Assembly (NCBI RefSeq): GCF_032854445.1
Contig: NC_088299.1
Span: forward strand, 15,743,608 to 15,807,607
Source of the DNA: Liolophura sinensis
Lineage: Eukaryota > Mollusca > Polyplacophora > Chitonida > Chitonidae
DNA length: 64,000 nucleotides
Direction of reading: 5' to 3'
The notes beneath the pieces are model-generated. The model did no database searches. It had not been told where the DNA came from and saw nothing but the letters and a program-made list of their open reading frames with translations. The position numbers and the translations under genes were made by a program. Below are positions 12,110 through 23,780 of the stretch, in pieces (the first letter of the stretch is position 1; each line of letters begins with the position of its first letter).

Positions 12110-13260
12110 CGAAGTCTGCAGAGTACTATTAGAGGTGAGGTTAATTTGCGGGGTTCCTGATACTATATATGGTTTTTAGCTTTTATGTCGATTATGTGTT
12201 TTTCGTTAAGAAAAAGAAGAAGAACCGCAATTGCGTCACGTAATTTTGCTGCTGCATTCGAACCTTCATGACCTTCACAGCCGCACTGGAAACCAATCAG
12301 TTACTATTACATTGGCTATTGCCCTGACCAAATTTTTGGCAACTGAAATACCGTGTTTGGTTAGAAATATATAGGTGCACACGATCCCCATACGGGCCAA
12401 TGTAGATATATTACTGAAGGTCAAAAATATGTATTTAGTTTAAGAATGTTACCAGCTTTCATCGCAGTAAAGCGCCTCACTCTGGTAACACCCCCTGTGT
12501 CAATTTAGATAATATTTTCTCTTCCGATAAGTCAATGATATCCTGATCCCTGTCAGATATTATTCCCTGACAGCTGTTTAGGGAATTGTGAGAGGATGTA
12601 AGCTCAGTTATAGCAGCAATTTTATTCGAAGGCAGTAAACTTGTTGTTGTTTCCAGGAACATTTGATGAGGATGTCTCGGAATCTTAGTTTTTTTTAACG
12701 TTTTTAAGAGTTCCAGTTGCGCCTTGGAAAGCTCTCTTTAAAAGTAAAGGCTCAATTTTCTAGGCCGGTTTGTGTTCACTCTTTGTTAAGAGAACAATGG
12801 AAGACGGCCAACTTTCCGGGCTATTATCAAGCGTGTCTGATGAAACCTCCATCTTCCTCTTTTTGTCAGCGCTCGACGAAGTCGGCTGAGAGCAAGACCT
12901 GATAGATACATTATTAACGCTAGAGACATCTGAAGAAAAGTCAAGGAGGTTCGAGTTGCAACAGATGTTGATGCTTGCTTGACCACATTGACCACGGTGA
13001 AGTATTAGAAAGCGAGGCAACTTGCGGGCTTCCTGATAAGGTATACTATCTTTGGATTTTAAATTGATTAAACAGTTTTTAGAGGAGGCCATGTGATCTC
13101 CACCGTAATTGCAACTCTTAAGCGTGCTGTTGCAGTCGATTCCATCATGACCTTCACTGCCGCATCGGAAACAAACCAGTTTATTTTTACATGGCCTTTG
13201 CCACGACCAAATTTTTGGTAAGTGAAACAACGTGTAGGTTAGAGATATATAAATCCACAT
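12110..13260 (-). pseudogene. LINE ORF1 (gag-like) with CCHC zinc knuckle, tandemly duplicated
   Basis: The minus-strand frame at 12760-13260 has CFRCGSEGHDGIDC, a CX2CX4HX4C knuckle, and a second cysteine cluster CNYGGDHMASSKNC. Downstream is a polar, basic tail (SSADKKRKMEV). A second, worse copy lies at about 12110-12480, where the knuckle reads GFQCGCEGHEGSNA with two ligands lost. Matching flanks (the 'cattaccagct', 'actctggyaacaccc' and 'tattccctga' blocks near 12450-12580 and 13330-13460) show a tandem duplication of about 0.87 kb. Confidence 0.75.
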
Positions 13261-13459
13261 TAACCCTATACGGGCGAATGTAGATATGCGACGGAAGAGA
13301 GATACTATTGAAGGTCAAAAGATATGTATTTAAGTTGAGGATGTTACCAGCTTTTTGTTGTGAAGCGCTTTACTCTGGCAACACCCTGTGGTTTTAACTC
13401 TGTACAGATTTCTTCTTCACATAAGTCAATAATATCACCATCCCTACCACGAATTATTC

Positions 13460-13980
13460 CCTGATAGCTGTTCAGGCAATTGTGAGGAGTTGTAAAAACA
13501 GATATATCGGATGTTTTATTTAACGATAATCAAATTTTAGATTGTTGTTTCCGGAAACATTCGATGAAAATGTCTCCGGATCGTAGTTTTGTAACGGTTT
13601 TAAGTATCTGCGCTTTGTAAAGCCCTTATTAACACAAAAGGACGAATTTTAGAGGCTGGCTTTTGTTTACTCCTAATTTGGAGAACGATAAAAGCCGGCC
13701 AACTGTCCTGTCCATCAGCATCAGAAGTCGGCTAAGAGAAAGATCAGATGGATACATTAGAGACATTTGTAGAAAGCTTTAGAGAAGACATAATAGATAT
13801 AAAATAAGAATTCACCCCACGTGTTCGCCCAATAGATGGCCTTAACATGCAAACCCAATTCCCCACTACGAGCTCCTCCGTCTTCCACCCAGTGAAGACA
13901 GTAGCACATCAGACACGAACCACCGCCTAAAGCGTAGTCCCGCAAGCGAAATTAAAGAAATAACAATTATTCTGTAAAGA
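13460..13980. other. LINE 5' region and unique flank, no gene recognised
   Basis: To about 13780 the sequence matches the duplicated ORF1 segment (compare 12560-12900). From there to 13980 there is no recognised feature. A minus-strand frame at 13757-13945 has no domain. Confidence 0.4.
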
Positions 13981-14054
13981 GTGGTGTTATGGAGAAAGTT
14001 TTGGACCACGCGGAGGCAAGATATGACCAACCCGATTAATCGGACCTCCCTCCT

Positions 14055-14275
14055 CTCGCCAAGTAAGGGCCAAAGGGGAGTGTTGGACGTGAGGATCTCG
14101 CAAGACCAGGATCCCGTCCTTGGAGATTACGGGTCGCAACTCACGGCAAACAGGTCGCACAATCCAGAAGATGTGAGCTTATTATATTCAGGAGAGCTCA
14201 GGTTAGTAGCCTTTTACGACAAGCTTGCCTAGAGGGCTGACATCCTATGATTTTCACCCCGGAGGCCCCACGAGA
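14055..14275 (+). repeat. dispersed repeat, copy 2 of the window-start element
   Basis: Same element as at 1-235, same strand, sharing 'ggacgtgaggatctcgcaag' and the 'ttttacgacaagcttgccta' end. The flanking 'accaacccgattaatcggac' just upstream may belong to it too. Confidence 0.6.
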
Positions 14276-14949
14276 GAAGTGCTCTTAAAAAACAACGCGT
14301 ACAGTTTCTGGTAAGCGAGCGCAGGTATGCCACTTTACTAGTAAGCCACACATGAACTAGAAACATGTACTCTCTGAAGAGATTAATCTGAAATTCTATA
14401 AGCTAAGCGGTATCCTTCTTTCTCCTGTTGCTTATACACACATAATTCTTCAGCTATAGGAAGTATATCAGACATGCAACACATTTAGGAAATGGAATCA
14501 AGGTACTACAATTCACAGACCAGAAAAGACTGATGATAACATCAGCGGAATAGATATTGGCGAGGGCATGACAGTTAATATCCTGTAGGCCAACATATCT
14601 ATAAAGGTAATATTGCGTAATCAAACAACCCCCTTAAATCAATTCCAGCTTATTTGGTGGATATTAAAGATGAAATTACAAATATTAAGGAAGATACAAA
14701 ACACCGTAATATGAAGGAACGTGTTTTCAGAATAAAATCTAGAATATCAAATACAGAGGAATGTCTTAACTTTGCCACCGACAAAAACTAAAGCAGCTGG
14801 AAACGGTTGATCCTGGAAATGGTCGACCCTGAAGGAGAGATAAAAATGCGAATGTACGTAACTGATTTGCAAAAAAAAAGATTCATAAAGCAAAGACCAA
14901 CCTATTTTGTGGCAACAATAAAAGTGATATAGATCCAAATATTTCAATA
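14276..14949. other. no gene recognised
   Basis: AT-rich sequence with no domain-bearing frame and no clear repeat. Confidence 0.4.
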
Positions 14950-15200
14950 AATGAATGACCTAGCCTTGAATGCGAAGAAACAAACAATTCCCGTGTACAG
15001 AACCTTTGTCGTACATAAGACCAAAGCCTACATAGTCAACCAGGACTTTTGTTGCCGTATTCGCCATCACACACAATACAATGGGGAGCAATCCCTTCAT
15101 CAACAAAATTTTTGTTTTAAGCGAGAATGTCCTATACGACACTTTGTTAAAACCACTTGGTCTTTTCGACACATAGCTTGTGTTAAAATTCATAGATTAA
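14950..15200 (-). mobile_element. LINE 3'-end fragment
   Basis: Matches the 3' end of the large LINE (7560-7790) on the same strand. Shared blocks are 'agtcaaccagga', 'gttgccgtattcg' / 'gatgccgtattga', 'cacaat', 'caacaaaattt' and 'acac...gttaaaac...cttggtct'. It is a 5'-truncated, decayed copy, as is usual for LINE insertions. Confidence 0.65.
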
Positions 15201-16020
15201 ATAGATTATTTATAAGTTAAGTTATTATTTGCTATGGCCAAAGGATAAGAAAACTATTCACTGCATATGACGTACTAAAACTTGAAGGTAACATCAATGA
15301 ATCTCCACCTGCTTTCAGATTACCTTTGTTGTTCAACTTTACAATGTGATCAGAATGCACTTTTCCGCCTTTGATATCAACTGTTTAATTGTTAGGATGG
15401 AGCAAGCTCAACAGAGCTTAACTCCCGCCTCTGCAGCTATGCCATTAGGTTTGGATATATGCGATTTATGTGATGAATAAATGAAATCAAATCAAACTTG
15501 AAACGTGACCTTTCTTTTAGCTGCTTTGTGAAAAATTTCACACTCTTACAGGCGTTAACTGATCAGCGTTTTAAATAGGACATGGAATAGTCTTTAGAAT
15601 CGATGTGCCAAGCCACAGTAAACACGTCCTCTTCAAGTTAAATCGTTACTTTGGAAATCAGATACGTTTAATACTTACAGTGGTAATTACACTCGTAGGC
15701 GTATATTTCCAAGAGAGTGTATTTAAAAAGTTGATTTTCGATACATGAATAATTGATGTCAACCAAGATCAGAAATAATTTCCCTCAACCCGTCTTTTAC
15801 ACGAAACGCCCACTATTGTTCAAGAAACGATTTTTAATAAACATAAGAAATGCTTGGCGAACTTAATGTCGGGTCCACAGACGTCAAGTAACGGGCAGAA
15901 AACATCGGATATCGAATGATAGTTCAAAGAACTTTAGGAATCAATGTGTGACCTGCCGTGGATCATGAGCTGAAGACTGACGCTGTGTGGTACTTATTCT
16001 TCCGAAAACTAGCGTCTTTC
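15201..16020. other. no gene recognised
   Basis: Non-coding. There is a short 'aatgaaatcaaatcaaa' tail-like stretch near 15478, reminiscent of a SINE 3' end, but no SINE body is visible. Confidence 0.4.
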
Positions 16021-16025
16021 TTGAC

Positions 16026-16612
16026 GTCAAGCTATTGTGTGTTAAGCTATTGTGTGTCAAGTTATTGTGTGTCAAGCTATTGTGTGTCAAGCTATCGTAT
16101 ATCAAGCTATTGTGTGTCAAGTTATTGTGTGTCAAGCTGTTGTGTGTCAAGATATTGTGTCAAGCTATCGTGTATCAAGCTATTGTGTGTCAAGTTATTG
16201 TGTGTCAAGCTATTGTGTGTTAAGCTATTGTGTGTTAAGCTATTGTGTGTCAAGCTATTGTGTGTCAAGCCATTGTGTGCCAAGCTATTGTGTGTCAGGC
16301 CATTGTGTGTCAAGCTATTGTGTGTTAAGCTATTGTGTGTCATTCCATTGTGTGTCAAGCCATTGTGTGTCAAGCTATTGTGTCTAGCTACTGAGTGTTA
16401 AGCTATTGTGTGTCAAGCTATTGTGTGTCAGGCCATTGTGTTTCAAGCTATTGTGTGTCAAGTGTGAAGCTGTTGAGTGTGAAGCTAATGTACGTCAAGC
16501 TATTGTGTGTCAAGCTATTGTGTGTCAAGCTATTGTGTGTCAAGCTATTGTGATGTCAAGCTATTGTGTTGTCAAGCTATTGTGTATCAAGCTATTGTGT
16601 GTCAAGCTACAG
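16026..16612. repeat. 15-bp minisatellite, about 38 units
   Basis: The unit 'caagctattgtgtgt' is repeated with scattered changes (gcc for gct, tgttaagct for tgtcaagct) and a few indels near 16160, 16385 and 16465. Because 15 is divisible by 3 and the unit has no stop in several frames, long low-complexity frames appear on both strands (Cys/Val/Ser-rich on plus, THNSL-rich on minus). They are artefacts. Confidence 0.95.
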
Positions 16613-17199
16613 GGTGTCAGGCTTTTGAGTAGAAGGCTGTGTGAACAATGTTCAATGGTTTAACACAACGGCAAGGCTTAATCCTGTACTTGCTGGCCTA
16701 AGGATATCATATCATTACGGCTGGAATGCAAACAGTTATGATATACTTCAAAGTAATCTGGTGCTAAATCGCTATAAACGCGTATATTAATAAGGTTGTA
16801 AATGTGTAACAACCCAAAAAGACGGACTTACAGCCTTGAAGTTTACGTTCGTCCAGTTTTCTGTCCTATAGTTTAGTTAAAGTTGTGAGACCTTTTAAAA
16901 ACAAAGAGTTCATTCTCATTTTGTATGATTGCAAACAGTGTGTTCGTCTGGCTACTTCAACACTGTCAGAACCGATAAAAGTGCCAACCATTTTAGAGTT
17001 CTCCGTTACCGGTTCTGTTCTATAATCGCGTAAAAAATCAAGTGTATGGTATTTGAAAATGACTGTTAGTAAGAACTGTGGTAAGAATTGTTTTAATGTT
17101 ATTGAATGTTAAATGTAATGACAACACAGCGTTGTGAGTAATTCTAGACCAATGACGCCTAATACATTGAAATTAACTTCACTGCATTTCTTTTACCTA

Positions 17200-17400
17200 A
17201 TTCTGCTTCAGCCATGGTGCTACCCGGTGTGTAAATTTCCACTATTTATCCAGTTGCATGAACAGTTAGAATAAAGCCTGACGGAGGTAAACTGAAAAGA
17301 GGCCCTATTTCACCAGTTGATGTAACCATTTGTCAACTATCACACCGTCGTCGCTGCTCTGTTTTTTTTTTCTATGCTGTACGTCTTAATTATTTTAAAA
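17200..17400 (+). repeat. dispersed repeat, copy 2 of the 2160-2360 element
   Basis: Shares 'ttctgctt/gtaagcca', 'acagttagaataaa', 'gaggtaaactga' and 'gtcgctgctct' in the same order as 2160-2360. Confidence 0.6.
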
Positions 17401-17639
17401 CCACGAAACAGTGCTGGCTTTCGACACGAATGCAAACATTCAAAACCAGAAAGAAAAAAGACACGCCTTCAAAACCATGTCCTTTCCAAGTCTGGTGCCT
17501 TCAATTTAATCTAGACCACGTTCCACTCCTTCAATAAACAGCTTGGCTTCACTCACGACGAATTCATTAACCACGACAACTCAACTAAACAATGATGGAG
17601 CTACAGTAGTAAGTAAACTCACTTACACAGGCCAATGCT

Positions 17640-18044
17640 CCCACTTCACCAGCCTTGGGAATTAAAAATATCATGGACGTGCACTTAAAAAATAGAGCTA
17701 ACAAAACAGAACAACAGCTGACAGATGAAATCAAGGCCATAACAGACTTCATATCCTGGGATGGTTTCCCCGCCTACGTACGCAGCAAACTAACAGAACA
17801 GTTCCGCACACCAAGACAACCCGACGATAGTCTCCGGGGCATTTGTTCCTCAAAAATATATAGAAGAGGTGAACAAATTCAGACGATCCATCAACAAGTC
17901 AGTGACCTCCACCGTCCTATTTTCATCTGCCAAAATCTGCCACTTTCTATCAATAACATGATAAACACCGCATGCCAAGACGAGAAAAACAAGAAAGTGT
18001 TGAGTTATTTAATGAATTTGTATTCCTTACCAGATGAGACCTAA
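17640..18044 (+). pseudogene. possible Penelope-like retroelement coding fragment
   Basis: A 129-codon plus-strand frame contains LTDEIKAITDFISWDGFPAY followed by VRSKLTEQF. The spacing 'EI..I..FI..(D/N)GFP..' is like the C-terminal half of Penelope-like RT, upstream of the GIY-YIG endonuclease. The rest, rich in Gln and Asn, shows no GIY-YIG motif. It may also be an unrelated fragment; I place it here with modest confidence only. Confidence 0.35.
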
Positions 18045-18277
18045 TGAATAACTTACGCGTCACTAGTATTTTTCAGCAGACTGCTCTTATTGACCACTGT
18101 ATACCCTACAACATGTAATTAAAGAAGCGCATCATATTTCTAAATGCAAACCCTAACTTAATTGCTTCTGTTTAGTTGAGCCTTACCCCATCACTCGGGC
18201 AGCTATATGTGGCTCCTATACTGTTACCACCCACTGTTTTTTAGTCCATAATTTGTTTTTTTCTGCTCAACTGATCT

Positions 18278-18574
18278 CCTGATCATTCATTTATTTATTT
18301 ATTTGATTTGATTGGTGTTTTACGCCGCACTCAAGAATATTTCACTTATACGACGGCGGCCAGCATTATGGTGAGAGGAAAGCGGGCAAAGCCCAGAGAA
18401 AACCCACGACCATGCGCAGGTTGCTGAAGACCTTTCCACTTACAGACGGAGAGGAAGACAGCATGAGCTGGACTTGAACTCACAGCGACCACATTGGTGA
18501 GAGGCTCCTGGGTCATTACGCTGCCCTAGCGCGCGAACCAACTGAGCCACGGAGGCCCCTCCCTGATCACTCAT
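18278..18574 (-). mobile_element. SINE family A, reverse orientation, with target-site duplications
   Basis: Complete family A copy read on the minus strand: tail at 18291-18330, body with 'cacttatacgacggcggcc', head at about 18500-18558. Near-perfect duplications 'cctgatcattcat' (18278-18290) and 'cctgatcactcat' (18562-18574) flank it. Confidence 0.93.
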
Positions 18575-19770
18575 CCTTTACCAGTTATTTTTTTCATTCC
18601 GCGTTTTCACAGCTTTGCAGATATCCGGTTGTCTTTAATGCTGTGTTTGATCACTATTTGGTTTGCTAATAACTGATCTGTTTACATCTAAGTTGTGGAT
18701 CCACTGTGTGTACTTTCGGTTTCATTATAATACACCTGTATATGTAACCTGTACTTTTGTCCGCTATACCATATTTCATTTTACTTTTAAAATCATTATC
18801 TCCTGTATATGTGGATACCATCTTATGCAATTTCATTCACTTTTCTAACTAGTTTCAGTAAAATCGAAATACTGAATCCTGCACCACCTTGCATCTTTGT
18901 TTGGAGTTACCACAATACTCTACTTTGTAAAGGTTATCAGTGGAATTGCAAATATTTAAATAATCTTGAGTGGCGCGTTATAAACCAATCAAACACATAT
19001 AAAGCGTTGCTAGATCTCATCCCTTACCTGTTGAGAATGCAGCGACTTTTAGACCACAGGCTGATAGATGAAGACCGTTACTCAGTTGTAATATGAACAG
19101 CAGCCAGAAATTGCTGGACTTACACTCTTATTTATATTAGTACTTAAAAGGGCAATGAGCTTATTCCTAGGAGGCCATTGGCCAGACGCCTACAGGCCAA
19201 CGCCCAGAAACATCGCGCGAACATATTGACATGGGTTGTACCTAGTCTCTTCAAATGGCTCTTGTTTTATTGGGGCCATGAACCTATTCAACAATCGTCA
19301 TCGAGTGCGAATAAATTAATGATTTAATGTCAAGATACCAATTTGTTGAAAGAATAACAAAAGGGCATAAGTGAGGACGAGCTTTCACACGGCTACAAAT
19401 AATTGGCGTGCAAAATCATACATACTCAAAAAAGTTATCAAGGTCATCAAAACAAAGAGCGGTAAGTGTTTTCACGCAAATGCAAACAAATACACGCGAA
19501 ATCGATAAAGTTCATATCTCAAAAAAACGACACACTTTTGTTAATTAACTGATTAGAAGGCTTATGTGCTGAAGGGACTGTGTCTCTCTTTACCAGGATC
19601 AAAGAGATTAATTCATTACCAAGCAGATACGAATCTCTTGTTGTTCGGAAGAAAAGATTTAGATACAGCATTGAGTGAAAACTTTGCATAAAGTTCAGCG
19701 GAACGCCTAAGCGAAGAGGAAATGTGTGACCTAATTTGCACCAATGCTAAGAGTTCATCGACTATAATCA
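18575..19770. other. no gene recognised
   Basis: AT-rich, non-coding. Short plus-strand frames at 18663-18848 and 18809-19096 carry no domains or splice signals that connect. Confidence 0.4.
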
Positions 19771-19771
19771 T

Positions 19772-20125
19772 TCAAAAACCCGGACAACGAATGTCTGGAA
19801 TTTCAAGTACGGATTTCTGTGTGAGTTGAGGTAAGCCGTGGAAAGAGTGCATTTTACAAAATAAATATGGACACCACTCATGCTCATTATTAATAAATCC
19901 AACACGCATGCAAGTTTCAAAACGAACTAGGTGATCCATAATAGATTTATCTTGAAGAAAACCACATTGTATGTTTCCAAGAACCAAACTAGCCTATCAC
20001 TTATCATCCCGCCCATACTCTTACAGACACAGCTGGTAAGAGCTATGGGACGGTAATTAGGCGGATCAGTATGATCCTTACCCGGTTTAGGGACAGGAAT
20101 GATACACACCTCCATCCATCAGTGG
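19772..20125 (-). pseudogene. LINE reverse transcriptase fragment, frameshifted
   Basis: The minus-strand frame at 19927-20115 reads MEVCIIPVPKPGKDHTDPPN followed by YRPIALTSCVCKSMGG and SDRLVWFLET. After a frame break, the frame at 19772-19987 continues with NIQCGFLQDKSIMDHLVRFE. This is the same RT region as at 9403-9696 and 56784-57240, and it is closer to the 56.8-kb copy. It is truncated on both sides. Confidence 0.8.
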
Positions 20126-20410
20126 AAAATTACCAGTTATCAAAATAAAATGACGGCCAAAAGAAACTTTACAAAGAGTCCAAATCAATTTATTTTGCCA
20201 AAGCACAAAACAGGATGACTGAAGTTTAATATATTGAAAAGACCAATGACTTTAGATATTGAAAGTCTTGAGTAAGAACGGACAAAGAAGCCCTCAAATC
20301 ATTGTACAAGTGAACAGAGCAGGGTAGAAAAATAGCCATTCCATCTTGGTTAACAATGGGCAGAGTGTACAAAAAGTTGATTATTTTTAAAATCAGCCAA
20401 TATCAAAACC
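20126..20410. other. no gene recognised
   Basis: A short non-coding interval between a LINE piece and a dead Tc1 element. Confidence 0.4.
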
Positions 20411-21390
20411 AATCAATATCGCGTGTGGCCACCCCTTGCTTCAATGTATGCAAAAACTCTACGACGCATAGAAAAAGTCAGTCATCTAATGAGATGACGT
20501 GGGATTCGTTACCGTTCATCTTGGACAGCGCACGCCAGTTCTTGTCCGTTGGCTGTAAGATGTGGCCGTTGTCTCACTCGACAACCCATGGTATCACAAA
20601 GGTGTTCTATGGGGTACATATCTGGGGAATGTGCAGGCCACGGTAAGACGTTGACGTCGTTGGCGTCCAGGTAGTTCTGCACAACTCGAGCTGTATGGGG
20701 TCTGGCTGCTGTTGAAGGAATGGCAGGAGAACAGGGCGTAAAATTTCATCCACGTAACGTTGAACTGTTAGGTTCCCGTAGATGATGACTTGTGGTGTCT
20801 GTTCCTCTCCACAAATCCCACCCCACACCATTCCGCTGCCGCCACCAAACGGTACCACCTCCTGGAAGCATGATGTAGCTGTTCGTTCGCCTATTCGAGG
20901 GTAAAATCGCTGTCTGACATCGGCTCAGAACAGGCAGAAGCTGCTTTCATCCGTAAAAACAACACGTTACAAATCACGTCGCTGCCAACGACGTACACTT
21001 CGAGCCCATCGCAACCTCTGGCGACGATGTTCTGCTGCAACAACTGCCCTCTGAATGGTCGATAGGCCCACATTCCGTGAGCCATGAGTCTCCTGGACAC
21101 GGTCTGCCGACTGACCCGGTGACCCAAGGCATTGATTGACGATGACGTCACTGTCAGGAAGCCGTTCCTCAGGTGTTAGGTGCGCAGGTACCCGTCTTCT
21201 CTGGGAGTAGTTATCCTAAGCCTACCTGTTCTTGGCCTGTCTGATGTCTACCCTGCCTGTCTGTAACGTTGCATCACGTTTGACACAGTTACACGAGAGC
21301 AGCCGAACGTCCTTGCAATGTGGGCATGGGTGACTCCCATGGATACCATACCCAGGGCCCGCGTTGTTCTGGAGTCAATCGTGGCATTAC
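20411..21390 (-). pseudogene. Tc1/mariner transposase pseudogene
   Basis: Nearly the whole transposase length is present on the minus strand but broken by frameshifts. The C-terminal end near 20416 corresponds to the GGHTR end of the intact copy at 62139-63149. The frame at 20607-20858 contains VPFGGGSGMVWGGICGEE and NLTVQRYVDEILRPVLLPFL, colinear with the intact protein. Upstream frames (20891-21151) hold the HVMSHG/RTVSRRL-like region, and the N-terminal helix-turn-helix coding sequence lies at about 21280-21390. The 'HDNARPH' region is corrupted. No terminal inverted repeats were found by eye. Confidence 0.8.
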
Positions 21391-21499
21391 TTTGGTGGTT
21401 TTTAGTCAGAGCTTGAGCTGTTACGTGGTAATTTTGGTAGCAAGTATAACTGATTTTACACAGAGCTCATATAGGCAACTGGCTAAAAGGAATAAACTA

Positions 21500-21720
21500 T
21501 ATCGCCCCACTGCAGCGTAATGTCCCAGATGCCCCTCACCTATGCGAATCGTTAGGAAATCAAACCCAGCTCAGGTTAGCTTCATCTCCTCTGGGAAGGT
21601 CTGTCAGTAACCTGTGGATGGTCGTAAATTTACACGAGCCCTGTCCGGTTTCCTCGCACCATGATGCTGTTCGCCCCACTATAAAACGCGGATAAAATGA
21701 TCTGCGTGAAAATTTTATTT
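21500..21720 (+). mobile_element. old SINE family A copy
   Basis: A degenerate copy: 'gcagcgtaatgtcccaga', 'gggaaggtctgtcagtaacc', 'gtggatggtcgt' and 'ccggtttcctcgcaccatgatgctg' are recognisable, the tail is lost, and no duplications are visible. Confidence 0.6.
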
Positions 21721-23560
21721 CATTTACTTACACAAATAATTCAGGAAAAAAAATAGAATGAGTTAGGTAAAAATCACATTTGCGTGGGGCGTTTTGACAT
21801 TTGTGTACATAATAATTTACTGAAGAGCAAAAGGATTTTAAAGGTAGTGATGTATATCTGAAATAAAATGAACTTGTAACATGTAAGTAGTAAACATATA
21901 TTATTCTCTTTAATTTTGTTTTTTACCATTGTTACTTATCTGTGGTCGTTTTGGGTGATATTTCAGGCCTTAATGATTTACTACACATATCTTTCATCCT
22001 TTTCAATGTCGACAGACCTTTTCTTTATATATGATCATGTGACCACAGTGAGCTTGACCCGAAGGTATCGCACTTGCCACACCCGTGGCCCTTCCTGAAA
22101 GCTATCCCATTCTCAACGCATCAAGAAAGTATCTAAAAGCATGCAAAGATTTTGGTGTAAAAGACAAATAAATTGACGGGTCAGGAATTTTTTAAACTCA
22201 GGAACAGTTTGAATCCTGCCAAAAGAGAGCACACAGTTATTTTATACGCCTAATTATCTCTGACTAGGCCACATTTTACACGCTGCTAGTGTAGGCGCTT
22301 TGGTGTCTTATTGATTACGCCACAACTTGAAGTTGAAGGAAGTGGTACCACGCTAGGATATCAGACAATACAGTTACGTCGTCTCTCCCGCTACGGACTT
22401 TCTGTACCCAGGTCGTTATGTTATCCTTAATTTAACCTTTTGAAATATTTCATTATTAGGGGAAGAACTTTTTCTTTGGTATGACTGCACGCGTCTTATT
22501 TCTTTACCATCAAGTAACTGTATCAATAAAGTTCATTTGTTGTTTTTCTCGGACAGGCAATCTTTGTGTTTCCCCACCAACATTGAGCGTTGGAGACGAC
22601 TTGCCATCCAAAAATGTGGCATATTAGGTGAGCTTCGAGTTCACTCTTTTGGCGTTGAAGGTAAATAGAGACCTGCTCTATCATGTGACTTGTGAAGAAT
22701 GTTAAGCAATCTTTTTTTTACATTAGTTTACCGATCACTTCGCTGACCGTGTTTCAGAGACACAAATGACACATCTTTCCTCTAAAAACTTCTCAAATAT
22801 ACACACGTTCAGCTCTTAAATGTCTCCGTCGGATGTCCACTCTGAATAACTTTTGGTGCATCTTTTTCAGCTGCCCATGTTATAGTAAATGTGATCCCGC
22901 CACACTTGCCTAACATTTTTAACAGGTGACATGATACAGTAGGACTTTTATACCTTTAAGGATAAAAGAGTTCGAACTCTACTCCCCTATTGTCCGTCAA
23001 AAGTGAAAAAGCTCAAAAGTTACTTTCTACTCACGAACGTCTTGTTTCCTCCACGCAGACTAGTAGTAGGACTGTCATCATGTAACTCTTGAGCACATAC
23101 ACGATGTCGATTGAGCGATGGAGCTATGGGCGAAAGATCCACGGAGCAATGAAGATGAAGAGATGAGGCGATAGCGACCAAAGAGGAAGTGGGGAGATTT
23201 CCAAGTAACTGGAGTGGGAGGAGAGCCAACGCATCTCTGATTAAAATGAGATGGTGAGGTAGATGAAATGAATCTTACATGTAATAATTGTGGCACTGAA
23301 AATTTTCATCCATCCTGGGTTGTAAAATCCTCATTTTACTCCCAGGCCTATTATTCACACTGGTATGAACAACTTCAATGCAGTTAACATGTGATGAAAA
23401 CACGGGCTTTCATAAATGTATCATGTAACAACACAAAAATCAACTTCATTTGACAAATAATGTGTTGGACGCTGTGGTGGGATTTTTTCATCTTTACTTA
23501 ACAGTCAATATTTGCAGTAACCATCTCCTGACACAGGACATCACTCAACTGCTATTGACA
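21721..23560. other. no gene recognised
   Basis: Non-coding sequence with short frames only. Nothing with a domain, splice context or strong repeat was seen. Confidence 0.4.
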
Positions 23561-23780
23561 TCGTCATCTTTTAAGCATCGTCATAGACACTTTTTTGGCA
23601 TCGTCATCGAAATCTTCATTTCCATTTCCATCGCCATTTTGATGGCAACCTTATTGCAACCTTATCATCATTAAATGACGATCGCCATCGCCATCCGATC
23701 ACCGCTCAATCGCTATCGCTATATTGGCATCGTCATTGCTTCGTCGCCATCGGAATTGTTCTATCGACTAATCACCATAG
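23560..23780. repeat. degenerate CATCGT/CATCGC simple repeat
   Basis: An irregular run of 'catcgtcat', 'catcgccat' and 'tccatttccatcgcc' units. It is low-complexity, not a defined array. Confidence 0.6.

Larger units (their letters stand above)
7520..13790 (-). mobile_element. decayed, near full-length LINE (I/Jockey-type, with RNase H)
   Basis: Read on the minus strand, the parts occur in the order of a non-LTR retrotransposon. A gag-like ORF1 with CCHC knuckle lies at about 13780-11660, an APE-type endonuclease start at 11687-11373, a conserved linker at about 10830-10660, reverse transcriptase at about 9700-8940, RNase H at about 8340-7970, and a 3' untranslated part down to about 7520. 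Frames are broken many times, so the element is dead. The RNase H module places it among I/Jockey-group clades. Related fragments are at 14950-15200, 19770-20115 and 56760-57440. A 48-bp minisatellite at 10024-10655 and an ORF1 tandem duplication have enlarged it. Confidence 0.8.

Noticed and set aside
15941-16663. Long Cys/Val- or THNSL-rich reading frames on both strands
   Set aside because: All are translations of the 15-bp minisatellite, which lacks stops in several frames.
17640-18044. Host gene reading of the 129-codon frame
   Set aside because: The EI..FI..DGFP spacing looks more like a retroelement, and there are no splice signals. Kept only as a low-confidence Penelope-like fragment.
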